Below are positions 17,135-24,985 of a stretch of 64,000 nt of DNA, piece after piece. This stretch comes from Rhodopirellula sp. GTDB lineage: Bacteria > Planctomycetota > Planctomycetia > Pirellulales > Thermoguttaceae. The notes under the pieces were generated by a model. The model had not been told where the DNA came from. It saw only the letters and a list, made by a program, of their open reading frames with translations, and did no database searches. Both the position numbers and the translations under genes were made by a program. The stretch spans positions 1-64,000 of the forward strand of contig JAAYEH010000045.1 in assembly GCA_012728855.1 (NCBI GenBank), in the 5' to 3' direction. How positions within the stretch are numbered: the stretch's first letter is position 1; the number at the start of each line of letters is the position of its first letter.

Positions 17135-18379
17135 TCAGGCAATTCCATAGCGATCGTTGATCGTCCGCTGGTACTCTTCCAATGTCTCGGCGGCCACCTC
17201 GTGAACCTCCACTTGCCGGCCCGCATTGGCGGCTTCGAGCACCGCAAACGCGCAGGCCAGGCTTTGCAGCGCGTCGCGTCCGCTGGTTTCGGGCGGTCGG
17301 CGGCGACGAACCGCCTCGAGCCACTCGTATTGCGCCAGGGCGAAGGCGTCGGTCAATCCCAAGGGAAAGTCGCGAGCCTTGCGATCCGGCGGGCAATGTT
17401 GCTGGTACAGCTCGGCCAGATTGGCCGTCGTACCGTCGTCCAGCGCGACTTCCTCGCCCGAGACGCGCCCGCGCGACGCGTAGTAGACGTCGCCCGTGCC
17501 CGGCATCGTCCCTCCGCCGCGACCGGCCCAGCTTGCCGTCAGCTCGCCGGTCACTCCGGCGGCCGTGGCGAAGGAGGTGTAGACGGTATCCTCGGCGTCG
17601 CACTCGACGCGCTGGGTCAGCCGCTGCTGCTCGTCGTGGCCCCAGCGGACCGGTTCGACAATGGCGGTGCGAGCCTGGATGTCGCAAATCTCGCCGGCGA
17701 GATAGCGGATCAAGTCGAAGCGGTGTACGCCCACGTCCAGCGCGATTCCGCCGGCCTCGTCGCGGCGGTGGCGCCAGGGAGTGTCGGCCACGACGCGGTC
17801 CGGCGCCCACCGCGCCCCGACGCTACCCATCAGCACCATCTGCAAGCTGCCCACGAGCCCCGAGTCGAACAGCCATCGAAGGTGGCGGGTGCGCGGCATG
17901 TATCGGCCGCTCTGGAAGACACCGAGGATCCGCTCGCGGGCCTCGGCCCATTCGCACATCCGCCGGGCGGCGCGGATCGTGACCGCCATCGGTTTTTCCG
18001 TGAGCAGATCCTTGCCGGCCGCCAGCGCAGCCTCGGCCACCTGGTGGTGCAGGGCGTGGCTGGTGAAATCATTGACCGCCGTGATCGGCGCTTCGTCGAT
18101 CATGCGGCGGAAGTCGCTATAGACCCGGACCTCGGCGTCGTCCTGAAAGTCCGACACGTACTGGTCGTCCACGGCCAGCGGATCGCCGGCGAACTGGCTT
18201 ACGGCCGATCGCTGCGGGGGGCCTTCTCCGCGACGGACGTACATCCTCGCTTCGTCTTCCCAAAGCGAACAGAGGGCCGTGATGCGAAAGTCGTCCACGC
18301 CCGCCTCGCGGAGCAGCCGATAGCCGCGCAAGTGCGCGGCCATGATCCGCCCGCAGCCCACAATGCCGATCTCGATCAT
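17135..18379 (-). CDS. Gfo/Idh/MocA family oxidoreductase, cytoplasmic
   Basis: A 414-residue protein with a standard nucleotide loop at the very start (EIGIVGCGRIMAAHLRGY) and an intact EKP signature (DLLTEKPMAVTIRAARRM, about residues 125-142). The catalytic region is DEAGGIALDVGVHRFDLIRY near residues 205-224, with the DxxxH aspartate and histidine in place. There is no export signal. The stop lies four bases from the start of the transporter gene and the next oxidoreductase is 24 bases upstream, so it is one transcript. It probably acts on the imported sugar or polyol, or its oxidised product, together with the two sister enzymes. Among the three oxidoreductases of this locus it is the one with fully canonical motifs. 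Confidence 0.88.
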   Translation of the reverse strand: MIEIGIVGCGRIMAAHLRGYRLLREAGVDDFRITALCSLWEDEARMYVRRGEGPPQRSAVSQFAGDPLAVDDQYVSDFQDDAEVRVYSDFRRMIDEAPITAVNDFTSHALHHQVAEAALAAGKDLLTEKPMAVTIRAARRMCEWAEARERILGVFQSGRYMPRTRHLRWLFDSGLVGSLQMVLMGSVGARWAPDRVVADTPWRHRRDEAGGIALDVGVHRFDLIRYLAGEICDIQARTAIVEPVRWGHDEQQRLTQRVECDAEDTVYTSFATAAGVTGELTASWAGRGGGTMPGTGDVYYASRGRVSGEEVALDDGTTANLAELYQQHCPPDRKARDFPLGLTDAFALAQYEWLEAVRRRRPPETSGRDALQSLACAFAVLEAANAGRQVEVHEVAAETLEEYQRTINDRYGIA

Positions 18380-18403
18380 CGGGCTTGTTCCTTTCGACGG
18401 CGA

Positions 18404-19729
18404 TCAGACGAAGCGGGTAACGCCGGGCATCGCCACGGGATACTTGCCGTCGGGCCCGGGCAAGGTCGGCGGCGCGGCGTCGAAGGCGTAGCGCTGGGGC
18501 GAGAGGTCGAGCTTCGACTGCGTCATCTCCTCCCAGGTAATCTCCTGGCCCGTGTAACCGGCCGTGCGTCCCAGGATGGCGACCAGCGTGCTCTGGCACA
18601 TATAGTCGCCGTTGTTGATGCACTTGCCCGCGCGGATGGCGGCGAACAGTTCGTCCTGTTCGACCTGGTGCATGGGGCGGATCGCTCCCTGAGTCGCCTT
18701 TCGCACCGAGAAGGAAGAGAGGTCGCCGGCCTGTTGGCCTTGGGTCCAGTTGGTCTCGCCCTCGATGCGCCCCTTCTGCAAGTCGCAGCGTCCCTTGGTT
18801 CCCAAGAGCACTTCGGAGTAGTCGTTGAAACAGCCGGGCTGCTGCCGGGCAAAGGCGTACATCCGCGTGCCGTTGGCATACTCGTAGACGACCGCGTGGT
18901 GGTCGTAGATGTCGCCATACTTCGGATCGATGCGGATCTGGCGTCCGCTGGTGGCCCAGGCCTTCAGGGGCGGCTTGTCCCCAAGCGCCCAGGAACACTT
19001 GTCGATGCCGTGGATCTGCTGCTCCACGTTGTGGTCGCCCGAGAGCCAAGTGAAGTAATACCAGTTGCGCATCTGGAACTCCATCTCGGTCCACTCCGGC
19101 TGGCGTGGGCGGTGCCAGAGCGAGCCCAGATTGCGGGTGGTCTGCACGGCCAGGATGTCGCCGATCGCCCCGTCGTGGACCCGCTTGATTGTCTCGCGGA
19201 TCACCGTGTCGTAGCGCCAGCAGAGGCCCGAGACGACGCAGAGATTCTTCTTCCTGGCCAATTCGCAAGTCGCCGCCACGCTCCGCACCCCGGTCGCATC
19301 GACACCCACCGGCTTTTCGGCGAAGACGTGCTTGCCTGCGGCGATGGCGGCGGCCAGGTGCGACGGGCGGAACTGGGGCGGGGCGGCCAAAAGAACCACG
19401 TCCACTCCGCTGGCGATCAAGTCCTTGTACGCATCGAAGCCGACGAAGCAGCGGGCCTGATCCACGTCGACCTGATCCGGGTGCAGCTTCTTAAGCTGTT
19501 TGAGCGATCCCTCGATGCGGTCGGAGAAGGCGTCGGCCAGGGCCACCAGTTTCACGCCCGGATCGGCGTTGATGGCATTGGAAGCGGCGCCGGCCCCTCG
19601 GCTTCCGCAGCCGATCAGGCCGACCTTGAGGATGTCGCTGCCGGCCGCGTGGGCGCTGCGATGGACGGCCAGGACCGTGCCGCCGGCCACGGCGGCGGTG
19701 CGCAGAAAGTCACGACGCGAGACGTTCAT
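18404..19729 (-). CDS. Gfo/Idh/MocA oxidoreductase with twin-arginine signal
   Basis: A 441-residue protein beginning MNVSRRDFLRTAAVAGGTVL, a twin-arginine signal ending near AHA, residue 29. The Rossmann loop VGLIGCGSRGAGAA follows at about residue 37, the EKP signature is KHVFAEKPVGVDATGVRS and the catalytic region is SGDHNVEQQIHGIDKCSWAL near residue 225. It is the first gene of the glycyl radical operon, starting about 290 bases from the divergent XylR-type regulator, so it is probably the first transcribed after induction. Being exported, it would act on the substrate or a precursor outside the cytoplasmic membrane, before import by the MFS transporter. The substrate is unknown. Confidence 0.9.
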   Translation of the reverse strand: MNVSRRDFLRTAAVAGGTVLAVHRSAHAAGSDILKVGLIGCGSRGAGAASNAINADPGVKLVALADAFSDRIEGSLKQLKKLHPDQVDVDQARCFVGFDAYKDLIASGVDVVLLAAPPQFRPSHLAAAIAAGKHVFAEKPVGVDATGVRSVAATCELARKKNLCVVSGLCWRYDTVIRETIKRVHDGAIGDILAVQTTRNLGSLWHRPRQPEWTEMEFQMRNWYYFTWLSGDHNVEQQIHGIDKCSWALGDKPPLKAWATSGRQIRIDPKYGDIYDHHAVVYEYANGTRMYAFARQQPGCFNDYSEVLLGTKGRCDLQKGRIEGETNWTQGQQAGDLSSFSVRKATQGAIRPMHQVEQDELFAAIRAGKCINNGDYMCQSTLVAILGRTAGYTGQEITWEEMTQSKLDLSPQRYAFDAAPPTLPGPDGKYPVAMPGVTRFV

Positions 19730-19885
19730 GATATCCTCCCGGAACGCGTAGACGAATCAGTTCGACGGTCCCTGGATTCTCGCATCCGGCGCGAAGGAGC
19801 GTCAATGTGCGATTGCGCAAAAAAGGTAAGTATTTGCGACACGGCGGCGCGGAAGGTAGGATGGATGTGGGAAGGCATCGCGCGC

Positions 19886-19980
19886 AAGGGGGTCGGGAGT
19901 CTTTTTCCGTATCGGCGCCCAGTGCGCTGGACATGCCGAACGGCGGTGAGGCCGATACGGAAAAAGACTCCCGACCCCTT
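19886..19980. repeat. Long palindromic repeat (family A, copy 1) upstream of xylR-type gene
   Basis: Two inverted arms of about 30 bases, left 19886-19916 containing GGGTCGGGAGTCTTTTTCCG and right 19951-19980 containing CGGAAAAAGACTCCCGACCC, enclose a 34-base loop. Three related copies lie at 23310, 52779 and 56200. It occupies the intergenic region between the glycyl radical operon and its regulator, and ends 43 bases before the regulator's start codon. Confidence 0.92.
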
Positions 19981-20023
19981 CTTGGTTGCGACACTGATTT
20001 CAATGCATTCGTGCAACGACCCA

Positions 20024-21214
20024 ATGAAGCCACGGCGCAAAACTTCGATCGGCCACGACACGCCGCACGTGGCGGTCTTGGTCGATACGGCCACCGGCTG
20101 GGGCCGCCGGCTGGTGCGAGGGATCCTCAACTACGGCCAACACGGCCCGTGGTATTTGTGGATCAAGTCGGGCGGCCAGGACTCGCCACTGTGGCTGCCG
20201 CCCGGCTGGCGCGGCGACGGGATCATTGCCCGCGTCGGCACCCGTACCGCGGCGCGGCGCGTCGGCGCTGCGGGCGTGCCGGTGGTCAACATCTCGGCCA
20301 TCGAACTGCCCGGCGTCGAATTTCCTCGCGTGGCCACCGATCTGGAGGCGGCTGGCCGCCTGGCCGCCGAGCACCTCTTGGACCGCGGTTTCGCCCACTT
20401 TGCCTATTATGGGTTGGCGCACCGTGCCTACGTGGATCGCCACTACCGCGGCTTCGTGGAAGCGGTTTCTTCCGTCTGCGAGGACTGCCCGTTTTACGGA
20501 ACGGCATCCGACTCGGGCAGTGGAGCCCGCACCGCCTGGCTCACGCGGCAGCGAGGCCTATGGCGGTGGCTCAAGACACTCGCCAAGCCGGTGGCCATCG
20601 TCACCTGGACAACCGAGTTGGGCCGAGAATTGATCCAGGCCTGCCGGCGGGAGAATCTCCTGGTTCCGGAACAGGTCGCCGTGCTGGCGGCCGACAATGA
20701 CGATCTGCTTTGCGAGGCATGCGCTCCATCTCTTTCCGGGATGGCGCTGACATCGGAACGGATCGGCTTCGAAGCGGCCAAACTGCTGGACTGGCTGATG
20801 CATGGCGGCCGCTCGCCCCAGGCTCCACTGTTGTTGGAGCCGACGGGAGTCGTCGCGCGTCAGTCGACCGACACTTTGGCGGTCGACGACGCGGATCTCG
20901 CCCGCGCCGTGGCCTTTATCCGCGGCCACGCCACCGATCCGATCCAGGTGCAAGACGTGCTCCGCGAGGTGCCGGTCTCGCGGCGCTGGCTGGAGCGACG
21001 TTTCCGCGAAGTGCTGGGACGCGGTCCGGCTGCCGAAATCCGCCGCGTGCGTCTGGAGCGCGCCAAACGTTTTCTGGCCGAGACCGACCTGCCGGTCCCG
21101 GAAGTGGCCCGGCTGGCCGGTTTCGGTTCTCGCGAATACCTGGCCGCCGTCTTCAAGGCCGAGGGCCAACTCAGTCCCCGGCAATACCGTAAGCGAACCC
21201 AGGCACGTCGCTGA
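20024..21214 (+). CDS. XylR-type AraC-family transcriptional regulator
   Basis: A 396-residue regulator. Residues about 10-290 form a LacI-like periplasmic-binding-protein fold (VAVLVDTATGWGRRLVRGIL, VPVVNISAIELPGVEFPRVA, VAVLAADNDDLLCEACAPSL), which binds a sugar-like effector. The last 100 residues are an AraC-type double helix-turn-helix (IQVQDVLREVPVSRRWLERR, VARLAGFGSREYLAAVFKAE). This is the architecture of xylose-type XylR regulators. The coding frame extends far upstream without a stop, but that stretch lies opposite the oxidoreductase genes; ATG 20024 (or 20003) places the sensor domain at the start as in the family. It is divergent from the glycyl radical operon and probably activates it when the substrate is bound. 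No operator was recognised. Confidence 0.92.
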   Translation: MKPRRKTSIGHDTPHVAVLVDTATGWGRRLVRGILNYGQHGPWYLWIKSGGQDSPLWLPPGWRGDGIIARVGTRTAARRVGAAGVPVVNISAIELPGVEFPRVATDLEAAGRLAAEHLLDRGFAHFAYYGLAHRAYVDRHYRGFVEAVSSVCEDCPFYGTASDSGSGARTAWLTRQRGLWRWLKTLAKPVAIVTWTTELGRELIQACRRENLLVPEQVAVLAADNDDLLCEACAPSLSGMALTSERIGFEAAKLLDWLMHGGRSPQAPLLLEPTGVVARQSTDTLAVDDADLARAVAFIRGHATDPIQVQDVLREVPVSRRWLERRFREVLGRGPAAEIRRVRLERAKRFLAETDLPVPEVARLAGFGSREYLAAVFKAEGQLSPRQYRKRTQARR

Positions 21215-21566
21215 CCGACTCATCGATTCAAGCGCCGGGGCGCCGTAGCCGAAACGGATCTCGCCAAGTGGTTATGGGTGCGCCTGTATTGGGGAGTCAG
21301 TCCCGCTATTGCTCGGGTGAAAGCCGACACGGCCCTTAACGCACCCCACGTTGGAGTTGGTTTCTTGCGGCCGGGCTGTCGGCAATCCGTGTCCTGCCGG
21401 TCGCTTTGCGGAATGCATCTCCGGGTCTGCGAGTGTGGTATTCTGCGGGGCCACTTGCCATAATAGATGAGGCTTTCGTGATCGACCGATCGGCCATTGC
21501 ACGGCCTATGGAACCACAAGCCGGAGTTTGAATGCCTGCCGGCAACCCCAACGGAGTGTCTCTGCT
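21215..21566. other. Intergenic region, no gene recognised
   Basis: These 352 bases separate the regulator from the TPR gene. No convincing coding frame, hairpin or RNA gene is seen; the TPR promoter is presumably in the right half. Confidence 0.5.
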
Positions 21567-23297
21567 ATGCCCCATACCCTACGTCTCACCTTGCTAGCCA
21601 CCCTACTGACGGGCCTGTGTTCGGTACAGGTCCGGGCGGCCAATGAAGGCCAGGAGGATCTCGACAAAGCAACCCAGGCCAAGATCACCGCCAATACGCT
21701 GAGTGATTTGGGCGAGGTAATCCGGCTATGTGAAAGTGCGATTACGAAAGGTCTGGACGAAGACAATACCCAATTCGCCAATCAACTGCTGGCATCCACG
21801 TTGATCCAGCGGGGTTCTGCCGCCGGCGCCGCGATTTTCGAAGCGCTACCGCCGCCGGCGCAGTGGAAGGCATTCCGCCGGGTCGCGCTGACCGACCTCG
21901 AACGGGCCGTCGAACTCGATGCCGATCAGCCCGAGGCGCTCTACCTGATCGCGCGGCTGAACCTCCTGCCCGATGGAGATGAGAAGCGGGCCGCGGAGGC
22001 ACTGGAGTCGGCATCGAAAGCGGTGAACGTCGATGCGGCGCTCCGTGCGAAAATCCTCACCTTGCGGGCGAGTGTCGAAGACGACGAGCAGAAGAAGGCC
22101 GCCTATCTCAAGGAGGCCATCGAGACGGCGCCCGGGGATCCGTCCGCCTTGCGAACTCGCGGTTTGCTCTACGCCGGTCAGGGCAAGTCCGAGGAGGCGC
22201 TGGCCGACTTCAACGCCGCACTGGAACTGGAGCCGGAGCACACGCCCACCCTGGAGGCGAAGGCAATGGTTCTCGCCCAGTTGAAGCGGTACGACGAGGC
22301 GCTGGTCATTCTGGCGAAGATCCGCGAGTTGGAGCCGGAGTCGATCGCTCCTTTGGTCCAGGAAGCCCGCGTCCACGCTCTGCGGGAGAACAACGAGGCG
22401 GCCCTTCACACGCTCGAGCAGGCCGAGAAGATGGCGCCGGACAATCTCGCCGTTCTGCTCTTGCGCGCGAGCATCTACCAGCAAATGGAGAAGGACGACG
22501 AGGCGCTCGCCGATGTGGAAAAAGCCCTCAAGCTCCGCCCCGATTTGGAGCCGGCCATGCGACTGCGCGCCATCCTGCTGGCGGGCAGCGGCAAGTTCAA
22601 CCTGGCGATCGATCAGTTGGGTGAACTGCTCAAGAGCGACCCCAAAGATCTGGAGTCGCTCCTGCAACTGGCGATGTTCTACCAGGCCGACAACCAGCCC
22701 CGCAAAGCCATCGAGTTCTACGGCGAAGCGCTCCAGCAGGATCCCAAGAATCCGTTCGCGCTCCGCGGCCGGGCCGACGCGAACCTCAGTGTCGGCGAGC
22801 ACGCCAAAGCCATCGCCGATTACAACCAGGCGATCGAGGTGAGTCCCGAAGACACGGGCGTGCTGAACAACCTCGCCTGGGTTCTGGCCACGTCGCCGGT
22901 CGACGAGATCCGCAACGGCAAGCGGGCGATCGAACTGGCTACGAAAGCCTGCGAACTGACCGAGTTCAAGCAGGCTCACATCCTCAGCACCCTGGCCGCC
23001 GGCTACGCCGAGACCGGCGATTTCGACTCGGCACGGAAGTGGTCTCAGAAGGCGGTGGAATTGGGCGACGAGGAGCAGCGGGAACCGCTTGCCAAGGAAC
23101 TCGAGAGCTATAAGGCCAATAAGCCGTGGCGAGAAATGCAGACGGCGCCCGAGGAAAAACCGGATCCAAGCAAACCGGCCGAATCGCCGTCAAAGCCCGC
23201 GACGGAAAAACCGGCGGAGAACAAGACCGGCGATGCAAACGCCACGGAGGGGCCAAAACTCCAACAGCCCGAACAACCGAAGCCCGCCGCCCCCTAA
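21567..23297 (+). CDS. Secreted tetratricopeptide-repeat protein
   Basis: A 576-residue protein. The first 25 residues (MPHTLRLTLLATLLTGLCSV, ending VRA) are a signal peptide. The remainder is a chain of about eight or more tetratricopeptide repeats, seen as recurring pairs of helices with the pattern A-x-x-x-(L/I)-x-P (DFNAALELEPEHTPTLEAKA, DVEKALKLRPDLEPAMRLRA, YGEALQQDPKNPFALRGRAD, YNQAIEVSPEDTGVLNNLAW). The tail from about residue 520 is rich in proline, lysine and glutamate and probably disordered. TPR arrays bind protein partners; the partner here is unknown. ATG 21567 was preferred over an in-frame TTG 13 codons upstream because it begins the signal peptide. The palindromic repeat family A starts 13 bases after the stop. 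Confidence 0.9.
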   Translation: MPHTLRLTLLATLLTGLCSVQVRAANEGQEDLDKATQAKITANTLSDLGEVIRLCESAITKGLDEDNTQFANQLLASTLIQRGSAAGAAIFEALPPPAQWKAFRRVALTDLERAVELDADQPEALYLIARLNLLPDGDEKRAAEALESASKAVNVDAALRAKILTLRASVEDDEQKKAAYLKEAIETAPGDPSALRTRGLLYAGQGKSEEALADFNAALELEPEHTPTLEAKAMVLAQLKRYDEALVILAKIRELEPESIAPLVQEARVHALRENNEAALHTLEQAEKMAPDNLAVLLLRASIYQQMEKDDEALADVEKALKLRPDLEPAMRLRAILLAGSGKFNLAIDQLGELLKSDPKDLESLLQLAMFYQADNQPRKAIEFYGEALQQDPKNPFALRGRADANLSVGEHAKAIADYNQAIEVSPEDTGVLNNLAWVLATSPVDEIRNGKRAIELATKACELTEFKQAHILSTLAAGYAETGDFDSARKWSQKAVELGDEEQREPLAKELESYKANKPWREMQTAPEEKPDPSKPAESPSKPATEKPAENKTGDANATEGPKLQQPEQPKPAAP

Positions 23298-23309
23298 TGA
23301 TCGCGCGGG

Positions 23310-23408
23310 AAGGGGTCGGGAGTCTTTTTTCCGTGTCGGCCGCGCAGCGCTTCTGGGTACAGATAAGTCTTCTCCGGCCGACACGGAAAAAAGACTCCCG
23401 ACCCCCTT
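23310..23408. repeat. Long palindromic repeat (family A, copy 2)
   Basis: Left arm 23310-23340 contains GGGTCGGGAGTCTTTTTTCC, and right arm 23377-23408 contains GGAAAAAAGACTCCCGACCC. The arms are near-perfect complements around a 36-base loop. It lies 12 bases after the TPR stop codon, so a transcript of that gene would end in this strong hairpin; a terminator-like role is possible, although there is no terminal U-run. Confidence 0.92.
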
Positions 23409-23464
23409 GGACTCAATCCATAGCGGAGAGGCCAAGGCCAATCGGATGGATTGGCTCTCCACTC

Positions 23465-23794
23465 TCAACTCTCCTCCGGCGTCGTTTCCGCCTGGATCCA
23501 ATCCTGATAGGCTTGATCGGCGGCGATCACCGGCAAGGCAATAATCTCTGGAACTCGGTAGGGATGGGTCGCCCGGACCGTGGCCACAATTTTCTCGAAC
23601 AAGTCCCGCCGCGTCTTGACCATGCACTGCCATTCCTGGCTCGTTTCCACCTTGCCCTCCCAATGGTAGGTGCTGAGAATTGGCCCGATCATCTGCACGC
23701 AGGCGGCCAAACGCTCGTTGACCAAGGCGCGGGCAATGGTATCTGCATCGTCTCGCGTGGGGGCGGTGGTTACGACTTGCACATAGTCAGTCAT
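23465..23794 (-). CDS. cutA: Divalent-cation tolerance protein CutA
   Basis: A 109-residue protein of the CutA1 family, a small trimeric ferredoxin-like fold linked to copper and other divalent metal tolerance. The signatures are VQVVTTAPTRDDADTIARAL at the start, ERLAACVQMIGPILSTYHWE near residues 27-46, and CMVKTRRDLFEKI and THPYRVPEIIALPV in the second half. The start at 23794 gives the usual length; the frame is open 14 codons further. It stands alone, between a hairpin repeat and a RAYT element. The exact role in metal tolerance is debated for the family. Confidence 0.93.
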   Translation of the reverse strand: MTDYVQVVTTAPTRDDADTIARALVNERLAACVQMIGPILSTYHWEGKVETSQEWQCMVKTRRDLFEKIVATVRATHPYRVPEIIALPVIAADQAYQDWIQAETTPEES

Positions 23795-24100
23795 GTAGGA
23801 TCTCCGCGTTTCAGAAACCGTCCAGCGTTTAAGCATACTTCAATTTCGCCCCCTCTCAATAACCCCTCCGTTGTAAGCGGCTGCTTGGCCCTCGAAGGGC
23901 GAGCTGGGCTCCCAGTTTCAGGCTCCACGGCCGCCAGTACCCCCTCCTATTGGTTTGCGCGGTCCGTAAACAGGGACAGGCACCTGGCTATTTCAACTGT
24001 CCGGTCTGCGTCGAATATACCGATAACCGCTCGTCAGGGTCAGACTCTAAAAATTCGATTCTCCATTGCACGGGCCAGAGGAGGATGTCAGGCTGACACC
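23795..24100. other. RAYT 5' flank with repeat end
   Basis: These 306 bases between cutA and the transposase contain no gene. From about 24037 to 24080 lies an element end, GGGTCAGACTCTAAAAATTC followed by a stretch ending GGGCCAGAG, which recurs as a lone copy at 29781. Its first bases are an imperfect inverse of GACTCTGACCCC at the end of the transposase gene, so it is probably the left end of the mobile unit. Confidence 0.65.
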
Positions 24101-24968
24101 ATGGCGCGACCTCCAAGGCTCGAAATTGCCGGTGGGCTCTATCACGTGATGTCGCGAGGCAACGCGCGGAGACGGATTTTCTCCAGCGATAAGGACCGCT
24201 CCCGCTTCCTCCAGCAGCTCCAGGACAACCTGCGCAACTACCATGTAGTGTTGTACGCTTACGCCCTGATGCCAAACCACTACCATATCCTGATCAAAAC
24301 GGAGCGAGCCAATCTCTCGCGGTTCATGCAGAGGCTGAACACGAGTTATGCGCTTTACGTCCACTACAAAAGGGGTTTGGTTGGTCATGTCCTCCAAGGG
24401 CGCTACAAGGCAAAACTGGTCGAGACGGACGAGTACCTGGTCTCGCTGTCTCGCTACATCCACCTCAATCCGACGAAAACGCGCGGAGTCCAGGCCCTCG
24501 GCCGCGCGGCGCGTGCCAAGGCGCTCGAAGAGTACCGCTGGAGCAGCTACCTCGGCTACGTGAGCAGTGCGGCGGCAGAGGGTTGGGTCTGCTACGACTT
24601 GCTGAGGGAGTTCGGCCAGTCGCGTGCCACGGCCCGCCAGTTGTACCGCGCGTACGTGCAGGCGTGCTTCTTGGAGGACGATGGGGTGCTGCGCGAAGCC
24701 ATGCGCGCCAGTCGCAATGCGATCGGCTCGCAAGCGTACATTCGCGGAATCGAAGAGACTATGAAAAGGCAGTACCAGGGGATGGTCTCGAACCGGGATC
24801 TGACGCTCCCTGCGGAACATGTGGATTTGGCGGTAATCGACGAGGAGGTGAGTCGGGAGTTCGGCATTCGCAGGGAAGACCTGCAACACCATGGGCGGCG
24901 CGTGGGTGAGGCGAAGGCATTTGCGATGGAGTTGGCCTGCCGCTTTACGGGACTCTGACCCCTACGCT
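24037..24968 (+). mobile_element. RAYT element (IS200-like REP-associated unit)
   Basis: The unit begins with AGGGTCAGACTC near 24036 and ends with GACTCTGACCCCTA at about 24951-24964, ends that are imperfect inverse complements. It contains one complete Y1 transposase gene. The right end overlaps the transposase stop codon. A left end without a transposase occurs at 29781-29822. Confidence 0.65.
24101..24958 (+). CDS. REP-associated tyrosine transposase (RAYT, Y1_Tnp domain)
   Basis: A 285-residue single-strand transposase of the REP-associated tyrosine type. The N-terminus (ARPPRLEIAGGLYHVMSRGN) and the metal-binding HUH motif (YALMPNHYHILIKTE, near residue 60) are intact. The catalytic tyrosine region is YLVSLSRYIHLNPTKTRGVQ near residues 115-134, and EYRWSSYLGYV follows. 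The C-terminal extension to residue 285 is charged and may bind DNA hairpins. Such enzymes nick and join palindromic REP sequences, so this one could act on the hairpin families in this window, but no match between its ends and those repeats is clear. All catalytic residues seem present, so it may be active. ATG 24101 follows a stretch with GGAGGA. Confidence 0.92.
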   Translation: MARPPRLEIAGGLYHVMSRGNARRRIFSSDKDRSRFLQQLQDNLRNYHVVLYAYALMPNHYHILIKTERANLSRFMQRLNTSYALYVHYKRGLVGHVLQGRYKAKLVETDEYLVSLSRYIHLNPTKTRGVQALGRAARAKALEEYRWSSYLGYVSSAAAEGWVCYDLLREFGQSRATARQLYRAYVQACFLEDDGVLREAMRASRNAIGSQAYIRGIEETMKRQYQGMVSNRDLTLPAEHVDLAVIDEEVSREFGIRREDLQHHGRRVGEAKAFAMELACRFTGL

Positions 24969-24985
24969 CAGCTCTTGGCCGCAAT

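Noticed and set aside
17201-21214. A 1337-codon open frame on the plus strand ending in the AraC-type domain.
   Set aside because: Only the last 396 codons are a real regulator. The upstream 2.8 kb is antisense to two well-supported oxidoreductase genes and has no domain; the long frame comes from GC-rich codon bias.
23310-23408. Family A hairpin as an ordinary terminator of the TPR gene.
   Set aside because: The stem is far longer than a terminator, the same sequence lies in places with no gene end before it, and no U-run follows.
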